NCBI GenBank assembly: GCA_003184365.1
Contig: NKYR01000041.1
Location: forward strand, 62,001 to 126,000
Direction: 5' to 3'
DNA: 64,000 nucleotides
DNA from: Evernia prunastri
Lineage: Eukaryota > Ascomycota > Lecanoromycetes > Lecanorales > Parmeliaceae
The notes beneath the pieces were generated by a model. It had not been told where the DNA came from. It worked only from the letters and a program-made list of their open reading frames with translations, and ran no database searches. The translations under genes were made by a program, and so were the position numbers. Within the stretch, counting starts at the first letter, position 1. Each line of letters starts with the position of its first letter. Below are positions 1 to 9,718 of the stretch, piece after piece.

Positions 1-2257
1 GAGTATGAGGCAGCCGTCAAAGTACTTGAAGAGACGACGGGGCGATGGAATAGAGACTGGAAGGCTGCTTGTGATGTGAGGACCATTACATTGAGTAGAT
101 AACGGGCGCAGCTGACGGTTACAGAAATTTCAAGATCTTGAGGAGGAACGACTTGACTTTATGAAGAGCAGTTTGTGGACTTTTGCAAACGTCGCATCGA
201 CTGTCTGTGTTAGCGATGATGCTGTCAGTGCCGATCAAAGCCCGTCTTAAGATCCTGCTAATATTCTCAAGTCGTGCGAGAAGATACGTCTTTCACTTGA
301 AGGATGCGAAGTCGAAAGGGATATCTCTAGCTTTATTCAAGAGAAAGGGACCGGGCAGGAGATTCCTGATCCTCCGAAGTACATCAACTTCTGTCGTGGG
401 GATGTCAATGACAATGCCTCGGAAGTCTCAGAAGACGATTATTCAGTCGCCCAATTCCAAAGAACCATCAATCCTGCTTTCCGCAGCTCCTCTCCTCAGC
501 CATCAACGTTCGAATCACACCACGATCCTCAGTCAAGTTTGGCTGCACGCATGGGCCACACTGAGACGGATACGCCTCCGAGTCGAGAGACAACCATGAC
601 TCCTCAAAAATCCAAGCAACACCCACCTCCATTAATTGATTATCGAAAACAGGCTCAGACGCAGGCTCCCTACCAGCACAAGGTAGATGAACTACCGACT
701 GTACCCCACAATGAGTATCCTGCCGACGGAATGACAATGTTCTGTCGAACGGCACCTCTTTCTGAGCGTAGCTCTGCTGCCAGCCCGGTGAGGCCATCTA
801 GTCGAGACTCTCAAAGTGAGTACTCGAATCCCACGTCTTTTTCGAGTCAGGAGCCAGTGAGCGGAAAACCATCGCCTATCAAGTATGACGATGCACCCGC
901 AATGAGTCCGACGAAACAGCTTCAGAAAAAGAGAAGTGGTTTCTTTAGTAACAGCCCGTTCCGTCGAAAGAGCAAACATGAGAAAGAGGCTCCAGCAATA
1001 GCTACGCCTACTGCTCGGAACACTTGGGGTTCTTCGAACAGCCGGCATGATGACTCTAGCCCAACTCGCCAGTACGGCCATGCTCAAAAACCACGAGATC
1101 GTTACTCAGGAAGTCCCGAGCCTGTCGATCCAAGAGCCAATTTCCAGCTGAATGTTGGGCCTAACGTCTTCGATGTTGCTTTGCCCGATTCCAGCCGCAA
1201 CAAGTCCGCTCCAAGGAACATGCACTCTCCCATTAAGGAGTTAGATCCCATCGCCGCTGCTCTCGCTGAGCTAAAAGGTGTCAACAAACAATCCTCGGTC
1301 CGTATGTCAGCAGACCGTTATGCAGGCGTTGCTACCCCAGGGCCTCCGAGCGCATCCGGAATGCAGAATGGAGATATCTCAGCCGCGCAGAGAGGCACAC
1401 CACCACCCTCCTACTCCGACCAATCTGTCAGACGGCTTGACGCTCCGCAACCGGCGTTCACCTCTGCCCAGATGCAGTCTACCACTCGCAAATACATTGG
1501 CCAGAATCAAGATATGTACGGTTCATCTCGCCCTGGTAAACGTAGCAGTGGGTCTGAGATGCCTCGCGCGACATCACCGCGTCCTATGCGAAGCACTAGC
1601 CCACGACCTGGGTACCAAGGCCAAGACCAGCAAGGCAATCCACGAGCTGCAAGCCCAAATCCGTATAACAGTAGTGGTCGCCCTAGGCAAACCCCCAACA
1701 CGAGCCCTACGAAACCCCTCTATTCTCAGCACAACTCACCGGACGACGTAGGCCGGGCTCCGTTGCCACAACCGCAGTACGCAAGACAAGAGTGGCCAAA
1801 CAGCAGTGGTGGTATGGCAGTGCAGCTTGCTAACGGAGATGTGAGTAGCGCCGGTCAAAGAGGGCGAGGAAATGGAGGACGACCAATAAGCTATTACGGA
1901 GGGCAGCCACAGCAGCCGGATCATGGAGCTAGCAGAGTCAGAAGTAAGAGTACAGCGGACGGAAGGAAGTACACTCAAGACGGAAGACCGATTTTGCATT
2001 TTGGTAAGTGCTTCCATCTTTGAACATTATGTATCCTCGTCACGGATAAGATTCTGTAACAGAAAGTCTGCTGATACGCTAATGCAGCGAGAGCATTATA
2101 CCTGTACCGTGCCGCTATTCCAGAGGAGCTGAGCTTCGCAAAGGGTGATGTCCTTGCAGTTCTCAGGCTGCAAGACGATGGATGGTGGGAAGCGGAGGTA
2201 ACAGGCAAGAAGAGCAGACCCGGGTTGGTGCCGAGCAATTATCTGCAACCCTGTTAA
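1..2257 (+). CDS. F-BAR and SH3 domain cytokinesis protein (Imp2/Cdc15/Hof1-like), 5' partial
   Basis: The gene runs in from the left edge. Exons are 1-75, 125-223, 272-2003 and 2088-2257, with introns of 49, 48 and 84 nt bearing GT-AG ends. The first two exons encode the end of an F-BAR (FCH) domain (WNRDWKAAC, then FQDLEEERLDFMKSSLW), which bends and bundles membrane at the contractile ring. A long Ser/Pro/Gln-rich, probably disordered linker of about 500 residues follows. The last exon encodes a complete SH3 domain (ALYLYRA, GDGWWEAE-like core, GLVPSNYL) that ends three residues before the stop. F-BAR, linker and C-terminal SH3 is the layout of fungal Cdc15/Imp2/Hof1 proteins, which link the actomyosin ring to the membrane and septum machinery. 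The domain assignment is secure; Imp2 versus Cdc15 is not settled because the N-terminus is missing. Confidence 0.85.
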
Positions 2258-2806
2258 CATTTCGGAACCTTGATTGCATGCTGTGATGTACAGAAGGAGC
2301 ACCCTGTATTGCTGTCGTCAGGGTAAAGGCAACCAGCTGGTGGGTTGGAAATGGGGCATAGATCTACCTTCGTTTCGTGTCATACTTTGGGCGAGGGGGG
2401 GAGTGCAAGATAGTCGACGATTTCTCATCGTACATCGTTCCATGCAATAAGGAGTTCCCACACATGTCAAATGACCCATGGCGACTGTCAGGCAGAGTGT
2501 CAAAACAATGGACAGTTAAAGGATACCACAACAAAGCTTCGCCTAGAGGAGCATCAACAAGGAAGCTTCCGGGCACTTCAGGGCTCTTCCTTGAGCCATT
2601 CCAGGCCTGAGTGACAAACGATTGTAGTTCAGTCCCCAAAAGCAGGGGGTGAGTCGGAGGGTTCGGTGCTCCAAAGTGTCAGCTTTGATTTGGCAGCTTG
2701 CAGGTTGTCTAAACACAGTGACTAGTCCCGCCTCAGAGGCTACGAACAAGCACAACACGAACCCTTGCTAGGAATTCAGCAATCATAGCCCAAACTGTCT
2801 CCTCCG
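2258..2806. other. Intergenic, nothing recognised
   Basis: This is the convergent gap between the F-BAR/SH3 gene and the minus-strand coiled-coil gene. Only short overlapping ORFs are present and none resembles a protein family. It should hold the two 3' UTRs. Confidence 0.6.
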
Positions 2807-3454
2807 CTACTCTGTAGCGGTCAATAAAGCCACAGCCAGTTGGCGATCAATTGCATCCTGCTCTTTCTCCTCCTCCCGCCGCCTTCTCACCGCAGCGAGC
2901 TCGATCTTCGCGGCGGCCAGATTTTCTTTCGTCTTCTCGGCCGCTTCCTTGGCCTTCCTCGCATCCCTCACCTTTTCCCTCATGTCTGCCTGCATCATTC
3001 GCTCTCTTGCAAAGTCAGCCTTGACCCACCCGTGAGCCGCCAATTCCATCCCTCGGACCCAGTGCTCCCTCGTGTAAATTTCGCTCCAACGGCTGTCCTG
3101 TCCGTAATCTCGCTTGGTCGGGCGGTCCATCATGTCCACCCACCACCAATTCCTGAGGCGGTTCACCTCTTTTTCCAATGCGGCGATCTTCTGGTCATAG
3201 ATGGCCCGGACACGGTGAGCAGGGGGTGAGCCCGAGATACGAAGGGTTGTCCTCTTCTTCTTTTCCATGACAACTTTACACAGATTAGCGAAGAATGAAA
3301 CAATAGATACCAACTTACTAGGGGATTTACGGATACCGCCAGAGCTAGAAAATGGAGAAATAGCGGATGCGGGCAGACACGGTGTGTCCACTGGCAAGTT
3401 CGAAGCGACCGGGATAGGGCGAGGAGCCTCCATCCAGCCAGTTGTTGCTGCCAT
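2807..3454 (-). CDS. Uncharacterised coiled-coil protein
   Basis: An open frame of 215 codons that I do not recognise. A 45-nt in-frame stretch at 3274-3318 has all intron signals (donor GTAAGT, branch GCTAAT, acceptor AAAG), so the mature protein is probably about 200 aa. The N-terminus is low complexity. The middle is Trp-rich (a WWW run, then RWSEIYTREHWVRG), and the last 80 residues are a Lys/Arg/Glu/Ala-rich coiled coil. The start ATG lies only one base from a perfect 53-bp inverted repeat (3456-3508 and 3534-3586), so the 5' UTR would begin inside a very stable hairpin, or the true promoter has been displaced. The gene could be real, a lineage-specific orphan, or a degraded copy. Confidence 0.5.
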   Translation of the reverse strand: MAATTGWMEAPRPIPVASNLPVDTPCLPASAISPFSSSGGIRKSPSKLVSIVSFFANLCKVVMEKKKRTTLRISGSPPAHRVRAIYDQKIAALEKEVNRLRNWWWVDMMDRPTKRDYGQDSRWSEIYTREHWVRGMELAAHGWVKADFARERMMQADMREKVRDARKAKEAAEKTKENLAAAKIELAAVRRRREEEKEQDAIDRQLAVALLTATE

Positions 3455-3455
3455 T

Positions 3456-3586
3456 TACTCGTGCTATCCAGAAGTGAGTCTTTTGATAGAGCGAGGACAC
3501 CAATAGATCTTTCCACTTAGCGGGTATCGCTTAATCTATTGGTGTCCTCGCTCTATCAAAAGACTCACTTCTGGATAGCACGAGTA
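3456..3586. repeat. Perfect 53-bp inverted repeat with 24-nt spacer
   Basis: Bases 3456-3508 are the exact reverse complement of 3534-3586, and bases 3509-3532 form the loop. Identity stops abruptly at both ends of each arm. No target-site duplication was found and no transposase is nearby. The left arm starts next to the start codon of the 2807-3454 gene. Confidence 0.95.
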
Positions 3587-3587
3587 G

Positions 3588-5526
3588 ATGTTGTAGTTGA
3601 ATATAAAACGACTGTACTGGGCACTCGACCAGCGAGCGATCTTTTACTGATGAGGTGGCGAGATTAGAGAAGAGTGTGCGTTGTGTATCAGCAGTCGGAT
3701 ATGGTCGTGTCGAGATTGGAGAAGAGTGTGGGTTGTGTGTCAGCAGTAGGATGTGGTCGTGTCGCGAAAGAAGGGACGAGGTTTTACCTTTATACCTGAT
3801 AAATACAAAATGTTAGGAATAGACAATAGAACGAAAAAGAGTAATGAATATTCGTTGTGTGCGCATAATTCTGCGGACTCTTATTGTCAGAGCGAGGCCG
3901 TCATTGTCTTTGAATAGGGCCCTTATTGACATTCGAGAACCCATTTGGAACACTGCAGTTGGTGATCTTGGGGCGAGTTATCACGCGTGACGTCAACACA
4001 GAACACTTAATGTTCGCGGAACCTGGCAATGTTTGCGTTGCATAACATCAACAGGTTCAGACCCTTCGGCTCATCACTTTTGGAAGAGATCAAGAGCTCA
4101 GCATAACAGAAGAAGCTTGATTATCTACTGTTCTTCACTGTTGGCTGTCGATTGTATAAGGATTTGAAGCATCGCAGCTGTCACCTTTTGCTAGCGCTCC
4201 GCCTGATAGAGTGTTGGTTGGCCTTGATGTGAAAGCAATCGCAAGTGGAGGCCATTTTCCCGCGATGACGGATCAACACTCACCAGATCGATATCCGTCG
4301 AACGTCTTCAATGGATTATGAGTTATTGAAAAGCTGGCTCGATCTCTGCTGATATGTGCACTTCTCCGAAGGCGCAAATTGAGTGGACTACCAAGCCGCA
4401 GAATAATCACTGACCTTTATATAGCATGATCGATCTAAATCTTAAAAGCTTAGGCAATGAGTCAACTCACTCATCATAATAATAGTTGGCCTGCTCTAGG
4501 CCTCTGACAATCTGTTTCTCGTCACATCTAATAGCAAGCTGAGAGGATTACGGCATGAATACTGCACGAGATAGTGGACAAGATAGATCAGAACGTTCAA
4601 TCTCATCCGTGTCCTGAGCATCAAGGCTTCGACAAACGCTATTTGCCGGGTGAGCAACAGTAACCTATCTCTCCCAAAGTGAACAGTACGTTTAGCTTGA
4701 CTCTGGCATTGTATTTAAAAACAAGAACCCTACTAAGCGTCAATAAACATGGTGAGAGTTTCTGAAAGTCAGGGCTGTTCATACTTGACTTTTTGAATTG
4801 CATCTATGATTCAAGCGCAGATGGTGAAGTCGAAAGCACACAAGTTTGCTCTCTGACAAGGAACGGCCAACGCCCGGACTCGGACCACGCTGAAGACACG
4901 ATATCTGTGGTAGCGTCAATTTCGATCGAATGAAGCGGCTAATGGTCACTATGGGTGCTAGGACTGACGAAAGATACTAACGAAAGATTCCGTCTCATTT
5001 TCAAGTACTCTTCATGCGGACCAGAACCGCTATTCAAAAGAAGTAAGTTACCATCTCTGCAATCGTTGTCCACGGCAGGAAAGATCTAAACTCAATTAAG
5101 AAAAATGACCGGTTTTTGAACCACCGTGAATGGACAAGCCTTCTTAATCAAAACCCCTGGGGCTGAAACTATGATAGCAGAGAGAGGTTAGAACTCCGGC
5201 CAATGGGTGAATGAAGATATAAAGAGTCCCTTGAGGTACCGTCGGGTCGTTGGGGGCTCGTATCTCAGGGGTAAGGCACAAGGGTGTCGTTATGAAGTTG
5301 ACTGTCAGGCTTGGCCGGCAATCTCAAGTACAGGCCCTCGTAATACGGACGACAATTGGGTACTTTCCCATTGATATTGTACATGTAAGTAGTAGAAAGG
5401 GCAAACTGCTTGTATTTGAGGGTTATCATCCCTTTACGCATTAGTACAATGGAGGATTACCGCCACAATGTGGTTTGCGAAGCTGTGCTAGCTTCCAGAC
5501 CGAACATAACAATTTCGCATGATTCA
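3588..5526. other. Gene-poor stretch with a 52-bp tandem duplication
   Basis: No ORF above 64 codons has protein-like content here. Two tandem 52-bp units lie at 3659-3710 and 3711-3762 with five mismatches (both start CGAGATT and end GGTCGTGT). The rest is non-repetitive. Its right end is the downstream region of the phosphatase gene, which is transcribed leftward and ends at 5527. Confidence 0.6.
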
Positions 5527-7175
5527 CTAAGTCACTTCAACATCGCCTGTTTCGCCTGATCTTTCAAAGCATTGGTCCCAGTGCCCACCATCTTGCGCAA
5601 AGCCCAGACTCTCGATGAAGCTACTAAGCGTGCATCTGCCAAATGTATCACCTCCGCAACTCTCCAGCGGCAGCACTCTCCCGTTTAGCAATACCCTTAT
5701 CATTTCTTCTTGCTCCTCTTCACATTGCAACTTCTCAAAGTACGCCCGGCCCGCAAAAGGCACAGTCCTGGCGGCCGAGTACCCGTGCATTTCTTTCACA
5801 GTCATCGTATGAGTCGTGCTCAGAGGAGGGGTGCTATTGTACAATCCTAGTGCTGCAAAGACGGCAGTCATACCGTTATCATGCCCAAAATCTGCATAGA
5901 GGCTCCTTCCCAAGGGGAAAGTGTTCAGGTTAGTATCAAGCGTTCGATTGACACTCGTGTGATCAACTACTGGCTTCCCCGTCAGGCGAGAAACAAGCTC
6001 ATTGACAAATCCAACACCTTGTGTTGGTCCAAGCGGATTACCGGGACCATAACCGTAGTATTTGCCCAGAGTTTGGTAATAATCATAATGCTTCCATTCT
6101 GCTGGAGTGAAGAGAGCGCAGAAAGGAGAAGGTGTGCTGGATGATGAAGCAACCGTCTCGAATGGGCACAAGTCCATGATGAAAATCGTATCTGTAAGAG
6201 TGAGGTTGGCATTTTGGAGATTGGCGTTGAGACGTGCAGTGATGGATGGAACAAAGACGGAAGCATACGTGCTTTGAGCGGTGGCGCCAATGGTAGAGGC
6301 CTCGAAGGTGGTGCAAAGCCCGTGTTCAAGGGTGTTGTTCGAACCGGCAGCCTCGCTGATGACGGTTACGTGGTATGGGTACTCCTTGTCCTCGGTTCCT
6401 CCGGCTGCTATCTTTGCACGATGGAAACCTTTGTTAAATTCTTGGGCGGAATCGATCACACGCCGCTGGCCTGATGCTCTGACGAATGGTAGGGAGGTCC
6501 GGGCGAGATCTTCGTACCGGCCAAAGAAAGCCCGGCCTGAGTTGAGCATTTCTTGCTTCCCAAACTCCGTTAATTGGTCTGCGCCCAGCGAGTAGCTATA
6601 GTTGGCAAGAAAAGCAGAGTCGCCCTGAAAATCCCTCACGTTGCTTTTGATTTTTTGGATGACTTGAGAATAAGCCAAGCTTTTCGACCTGGTTGGATCT
6701 CGAGCCCCATGCCTAGAAAGGACCTGTGCAAATACGATGTGACATCGGGATGGTAGGTTAGAGGGGATCTTGGATGGCGCTATGAAGTATGGAGAGTACT
6801 GTCCCCATGCATGAGAAAGCTCTGGTCGACATTGGGAGCCTTTCAAAACAGAGTTACACTCCAAGGTCGCTCCCAATTCTCGAGAAAATCTGTGCCGTCA
6901 GAAAAAGCATGAATGATCTCAAGAGGTTTTACATACAGCATCCATATGGCTATGAAGATTATGGTAGGTATAGCCAATGCCATGGAGGTCGCGACAACGG
7001 TCCGAATCCCACGGCGCTGGAAAAGGGAACGGTATCTAACCTGCCACCTCGCGCATGCTGTCTTTCCAAACCCTCGAGAATGATTTTTTGTTTCTCGGCC
7101 AGAAGCCAAAAGCGACTCCTCATCCTCCGGTACTGCCGCCATGATACGCTTCCAGCGGGAAGGTCTTGCGGACAT
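5527..7175 (-). CDS. Membrane-anchored histidine acid phosphatase (phytase-like)
   Basis: Two exons, 6937-7175 and 5527-6889, give 533 aa. The 47-nt intron (6890-6936) has donor GTATGT and a CTGAC branch, and it is needed because the two frames differ. Residues 57-80 form one hydrophobic membrane span behind a basic 56-residue N-terminal tail, so this is a type II anchored protein rather than a classically secreted one. The catalytic histidine motif RHGARDP is at 139-145 and the proton-donor HD lies in FGHDNGM near 416. Conserved cysteines (ECNSV, GSQC, LCPF, ESCGGD) match the disulphides of fungal phytases, as does the AWGQYSPYF segment before the active site. The family hydrolyses phosphate monoesters, often phytate, at acidic pH. 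Several N-glycosylation sequons are present. Specificity for phytate is not proven by sequence. Confidence 0.9.
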
Positions 7176-7639
7176 GGGATTTAGCCATCAGCGCGTGTCA
7201 TCGTCGCCACAAGACTTCAACCAAAAATATCCTGCCAATACTGAAACAGTCATTTTTTGTCACACGCATTTGGAGGTGTTTGGTCTTGTTCTAGAGCTGA
7301 TACATCGCTTTGCTACACCTACTGGCATCAAGGGAGATTTCAATGCATGTCAAAAAGGACTAATCTAGAATGGGGATGGCGCGCGGCTATTGAAGTCAAG
7401 ATACCTAGGTACTCGTACCGTACTTAGGTACTTTTCTGTTTTTACTTTAGTCTTTGAGTCTTTGGTAACGATTAAAAGCCAGAGCCTGTGCGCCAGACGG
7501 TGGGATATGGAGTTGCTATTGATGAGTACCACTCTTGACTAACGTTAGGACTGAGTGGATCCTATCATCACTACAGTGTCGCACGCTTGTCCACCGTCTT
7601 CAACCATTGAGCGCCTATGCTAATGCAACCGAGCCTTCA
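7176..7639. other. Promoter region of the phosphatase gene with TACCTAGGTA-type motifs
   Basis: Divided between the upstream region of the phosphatase gene and the downstream region of the RING-CH gene. Around 7400-7437 there are repeated CCTAGGTAC and CTTAGGTAC motifs, a pattern that recurs at 27.5, 31.8 and 32.1 kb in this window. No gene is seen. Confidence 0.5.
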
Positions 7640-9316
7640 TCACCTAGAAGCACCGGCTTTGCTCCCTTTCTTCGCATCATAATCGACAACCCTTCTCTTT
7701 TTGTGGTCCTGTGCCAATCGATACCTTGAGTATAGCATAAGCGTATCCTTCAACACGACGAACAAGCATCCTCCAACGATGCTTCTCCCAAAGCGAGACT
7801 GCAAGAAACCAGCCGGGTAACGATCACAGCGATCCGGGGGTGTTTTCCAGGAACGAGGTAGTGCTACTTGAAGCAAAGCGCCCATAGCTGCAGAGATACC
7901 AGGGAAGACTAGGGCACCCATGATGGTTTGAGGTAGAGAAAAGAAATTATTGAGCACGAGACCCTGCACGCCGTTGTGATTCTGGTGCTGGTGTTGATGT
8001 TGATCTCGATGTTGTCGTAAACGCTGGTGTAGATCTGGGATATGAGCTTGGTTCCCTTCCGCAGGCTGATTCTGGTTCCGATTCTGCTCTTGAATTTGGT
8101 CTCGACCTTGATTGGCTGGGCCTCGCTCTACCTCCGGGGCGTTACCAGCAGGCTGCCCATCTTCGTGTCCTTCCTCCTCTTCAACAATCTCGACCTGTAG
8201 ATCAAGCCCAATGTCCATACCATCCTCAAACTCATTTGCTTGTTCTTGGTTCTGTTCAAGCTCCTCGTCTCCTCCCTGATCACCGGCCCGTGGTTGGATT
8301 TGCTTGATCCAATCCTTTTCCCTCGGCGCACATACTCTGTCGTAGAACTCATTGTACGCCGCGCGAACATAGGGTAAGATAGCCATGGTCATCGAAGCGC
8401 TTGGTGGCCAGAGCGGGCCATCTCGTTGTGGGCCAGTCGAGGCAAAATAGAATATCGGTAAGATAGGCAGAAGATTGTCAGCATACCTGGTCCTCGCGGC
8501 TATGAGTGCGAGGGGAATAAAAGGTAAGCCAAGGGCCCATTTGCTGTTGATGCCAACGGCGTTATCGATTCCCAACAGACGATCGGCGTCCTCAGGGCCG
8601 AACAGAAAGTATACGGTGCTGAATCCGTGCATCCAACATCCTGTGACTACCGTTCCAGCCCTGATTGCGGAGTCAGCTTTGTTTATTGAAGAAGAAGCCG
8701 AGCAATAGGAGCCTTTTGCTTTCGGAAGGTGTCTTGCAACGCGACCAGGAGCCCACATTAGGAAGGATAGGGACAAAAAATGTACATACAAGGTAACGAA
8801 CGTGAAAGGCAAGATGAATCGTGCTGTAGCACGCTGCACTGCTCGCACACCATCCACAACAAGGCTACGAGGCCGAGCTATCGTGATCTTCGCTTTGCAC
8901 TGCGGGCATTCTATCTTCGGGGGGCCAGAGCTCTTCCTGTTTTGTGGAGCCTCTAGGTCCGCCACAAAGTCCAAGAGGCATGACTCGTGAGCCGTGAGAG
9001 AACAAGGACAAGGTGACCGCCACTCAGAAGTAGTTGGAGTATCTTCTGTCTCATCCGCAAAGCATATCCAGCATTTTCGAGGTTCCTTGTCTGGTTCCGA
9101 TGTCTCTGTTTTCGGCCTTGCTTGTTGGTTTGGCTGAGATTCTAGTTTGGAAGAGGAATCTGAGGAGGAAGGGCGGTTTAACAGCACAGTCTGTGAGTCT
9201 TCCGAAGACGCAGATTGCGGTACGCTGGATCTCCGGTGTTGTTGCGCGGATGAGGCTTCAGGCGACGATCGACTTTGGAATGACTGCTGGCGCTGAGGAG
9301 GTAAAGAGGTCATCAT
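7640..9316 (-). CDS. RING-CH (MARCH-type) membrane E3 ubiquitin ligase
   Basis: The start chosen is the MMTSLPPQ methionine at 9316. The frame stays open to 9484, but that extension looks like 5' UTR. A 129-nt stretch (8661-8789) is in frame yet has donor GTATGT, a GCTGAC branch and acceptor ATCAG; removing it restores a continuous hydrophobic segment and gives 515 aa. The N-terminus is Ser/Gln-rich. From about residue 82 there is a C4HC3 RING-CH finger: CWIC, a CPC pair, AHESCL, then CPQC. Several hydrophobic segments follow (FILPFTFVTL, GCWMHGFSTVYFLFG, and a C-terminal pair), separated by an acidic and Gln/Asn/His-rich loop. RING-CH ligases of this type act at the ER or endosomal membrane in degradation of membrane proteins. 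The substrate cannot be inferred. Confidence 0.85.
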   Translation of the reverse strand: MMTSLPPQRQQSFQSRSSPEASSAQQHRRSSVPQSASSEDSQTVLLNRPSSSDSSSKLESQPNQQARPKTETSEPDKEPRKCWICFADETEDTPTTSEWRSPCPCSLTAHESCLLDFVADLEAPQNRKSSGPPKIECPQCKAKITIARPRSLVVDGVRAVQRATARFILPFTFVTLYVHFLSLSFLMWAPGRVARHLPKAKGSYCSASSSINKADSAIRAGTVVTGCWMHGFSTVYFLFGPEDADRLLGIDNAVGINSKWALGLPFIPLALIAARTRYADNLLPILPIFYFASTGPQRDGPLWPPSASMTMAILPYVRAAYNEFYDRVCAPREKDWIKQIQPRAGDQGGDEELEQNQEQANEFEDGMDIGLDLQVEIVEEEEGHEDGQPAGNAPEVERGPANQGRDQIQEQNRNQNQPAEGNQAHIPDLHQRLRQHRDQHQHQHQNHNGVQGLVLNNFFSLPQTIMGALVFPGISAAMGALLQVALPRSWKTPPDRCDRYPAGFLQSRFGRSIVGGCLFVVLKDTLMLYSRYRLAQDHKKRRVVDYDAKKGSKAGASR

Positions 9317-9718
9317 GGAGCAATAAAAGGATAGAGTGATCGGGATTAGTTCAAGCCATGAAAGGAAATCGACCGCTAAGGAGGTTAGAAAAGATCTGCG
9401 AGTGTCTGAGTGAGAGAGGACGTAATTAGGTAGGTAGAGTGAGCTGTTGACTTCTTCCGCTGCTGTGGCTGAGCGCTTGATCACGTGAAAAAGCTAGGCA
9501 TCACAAACCAAATCATCAGTGATTTGAAACAACAGCGAGTCCAGAGGCCATTTGTAGTGACCAATCAATGCTTGCTAAAGTATAATAGCAACATCGATCG
9601 CAACATATCATTGCCATTGAGCAAAGTGTTGAGTGGTCAGCAAAACTCACGTTGAAACGCAGCTGCTGCGGCCCTTTGTGATGGACTAGAACATTGAACA
9701 TTTCACTTTTAGAATAAT
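9317..9718. other. Divergent promoter region
   Basis: Shared upstream region between the leftward RING-CH gene and the rightward TFIIIC subunit gene. A reverse ORF at 9516-10055 overlaps the TFIIIC coding start and looks like a shadow. No other element is recognised. Confidence 0.6.
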
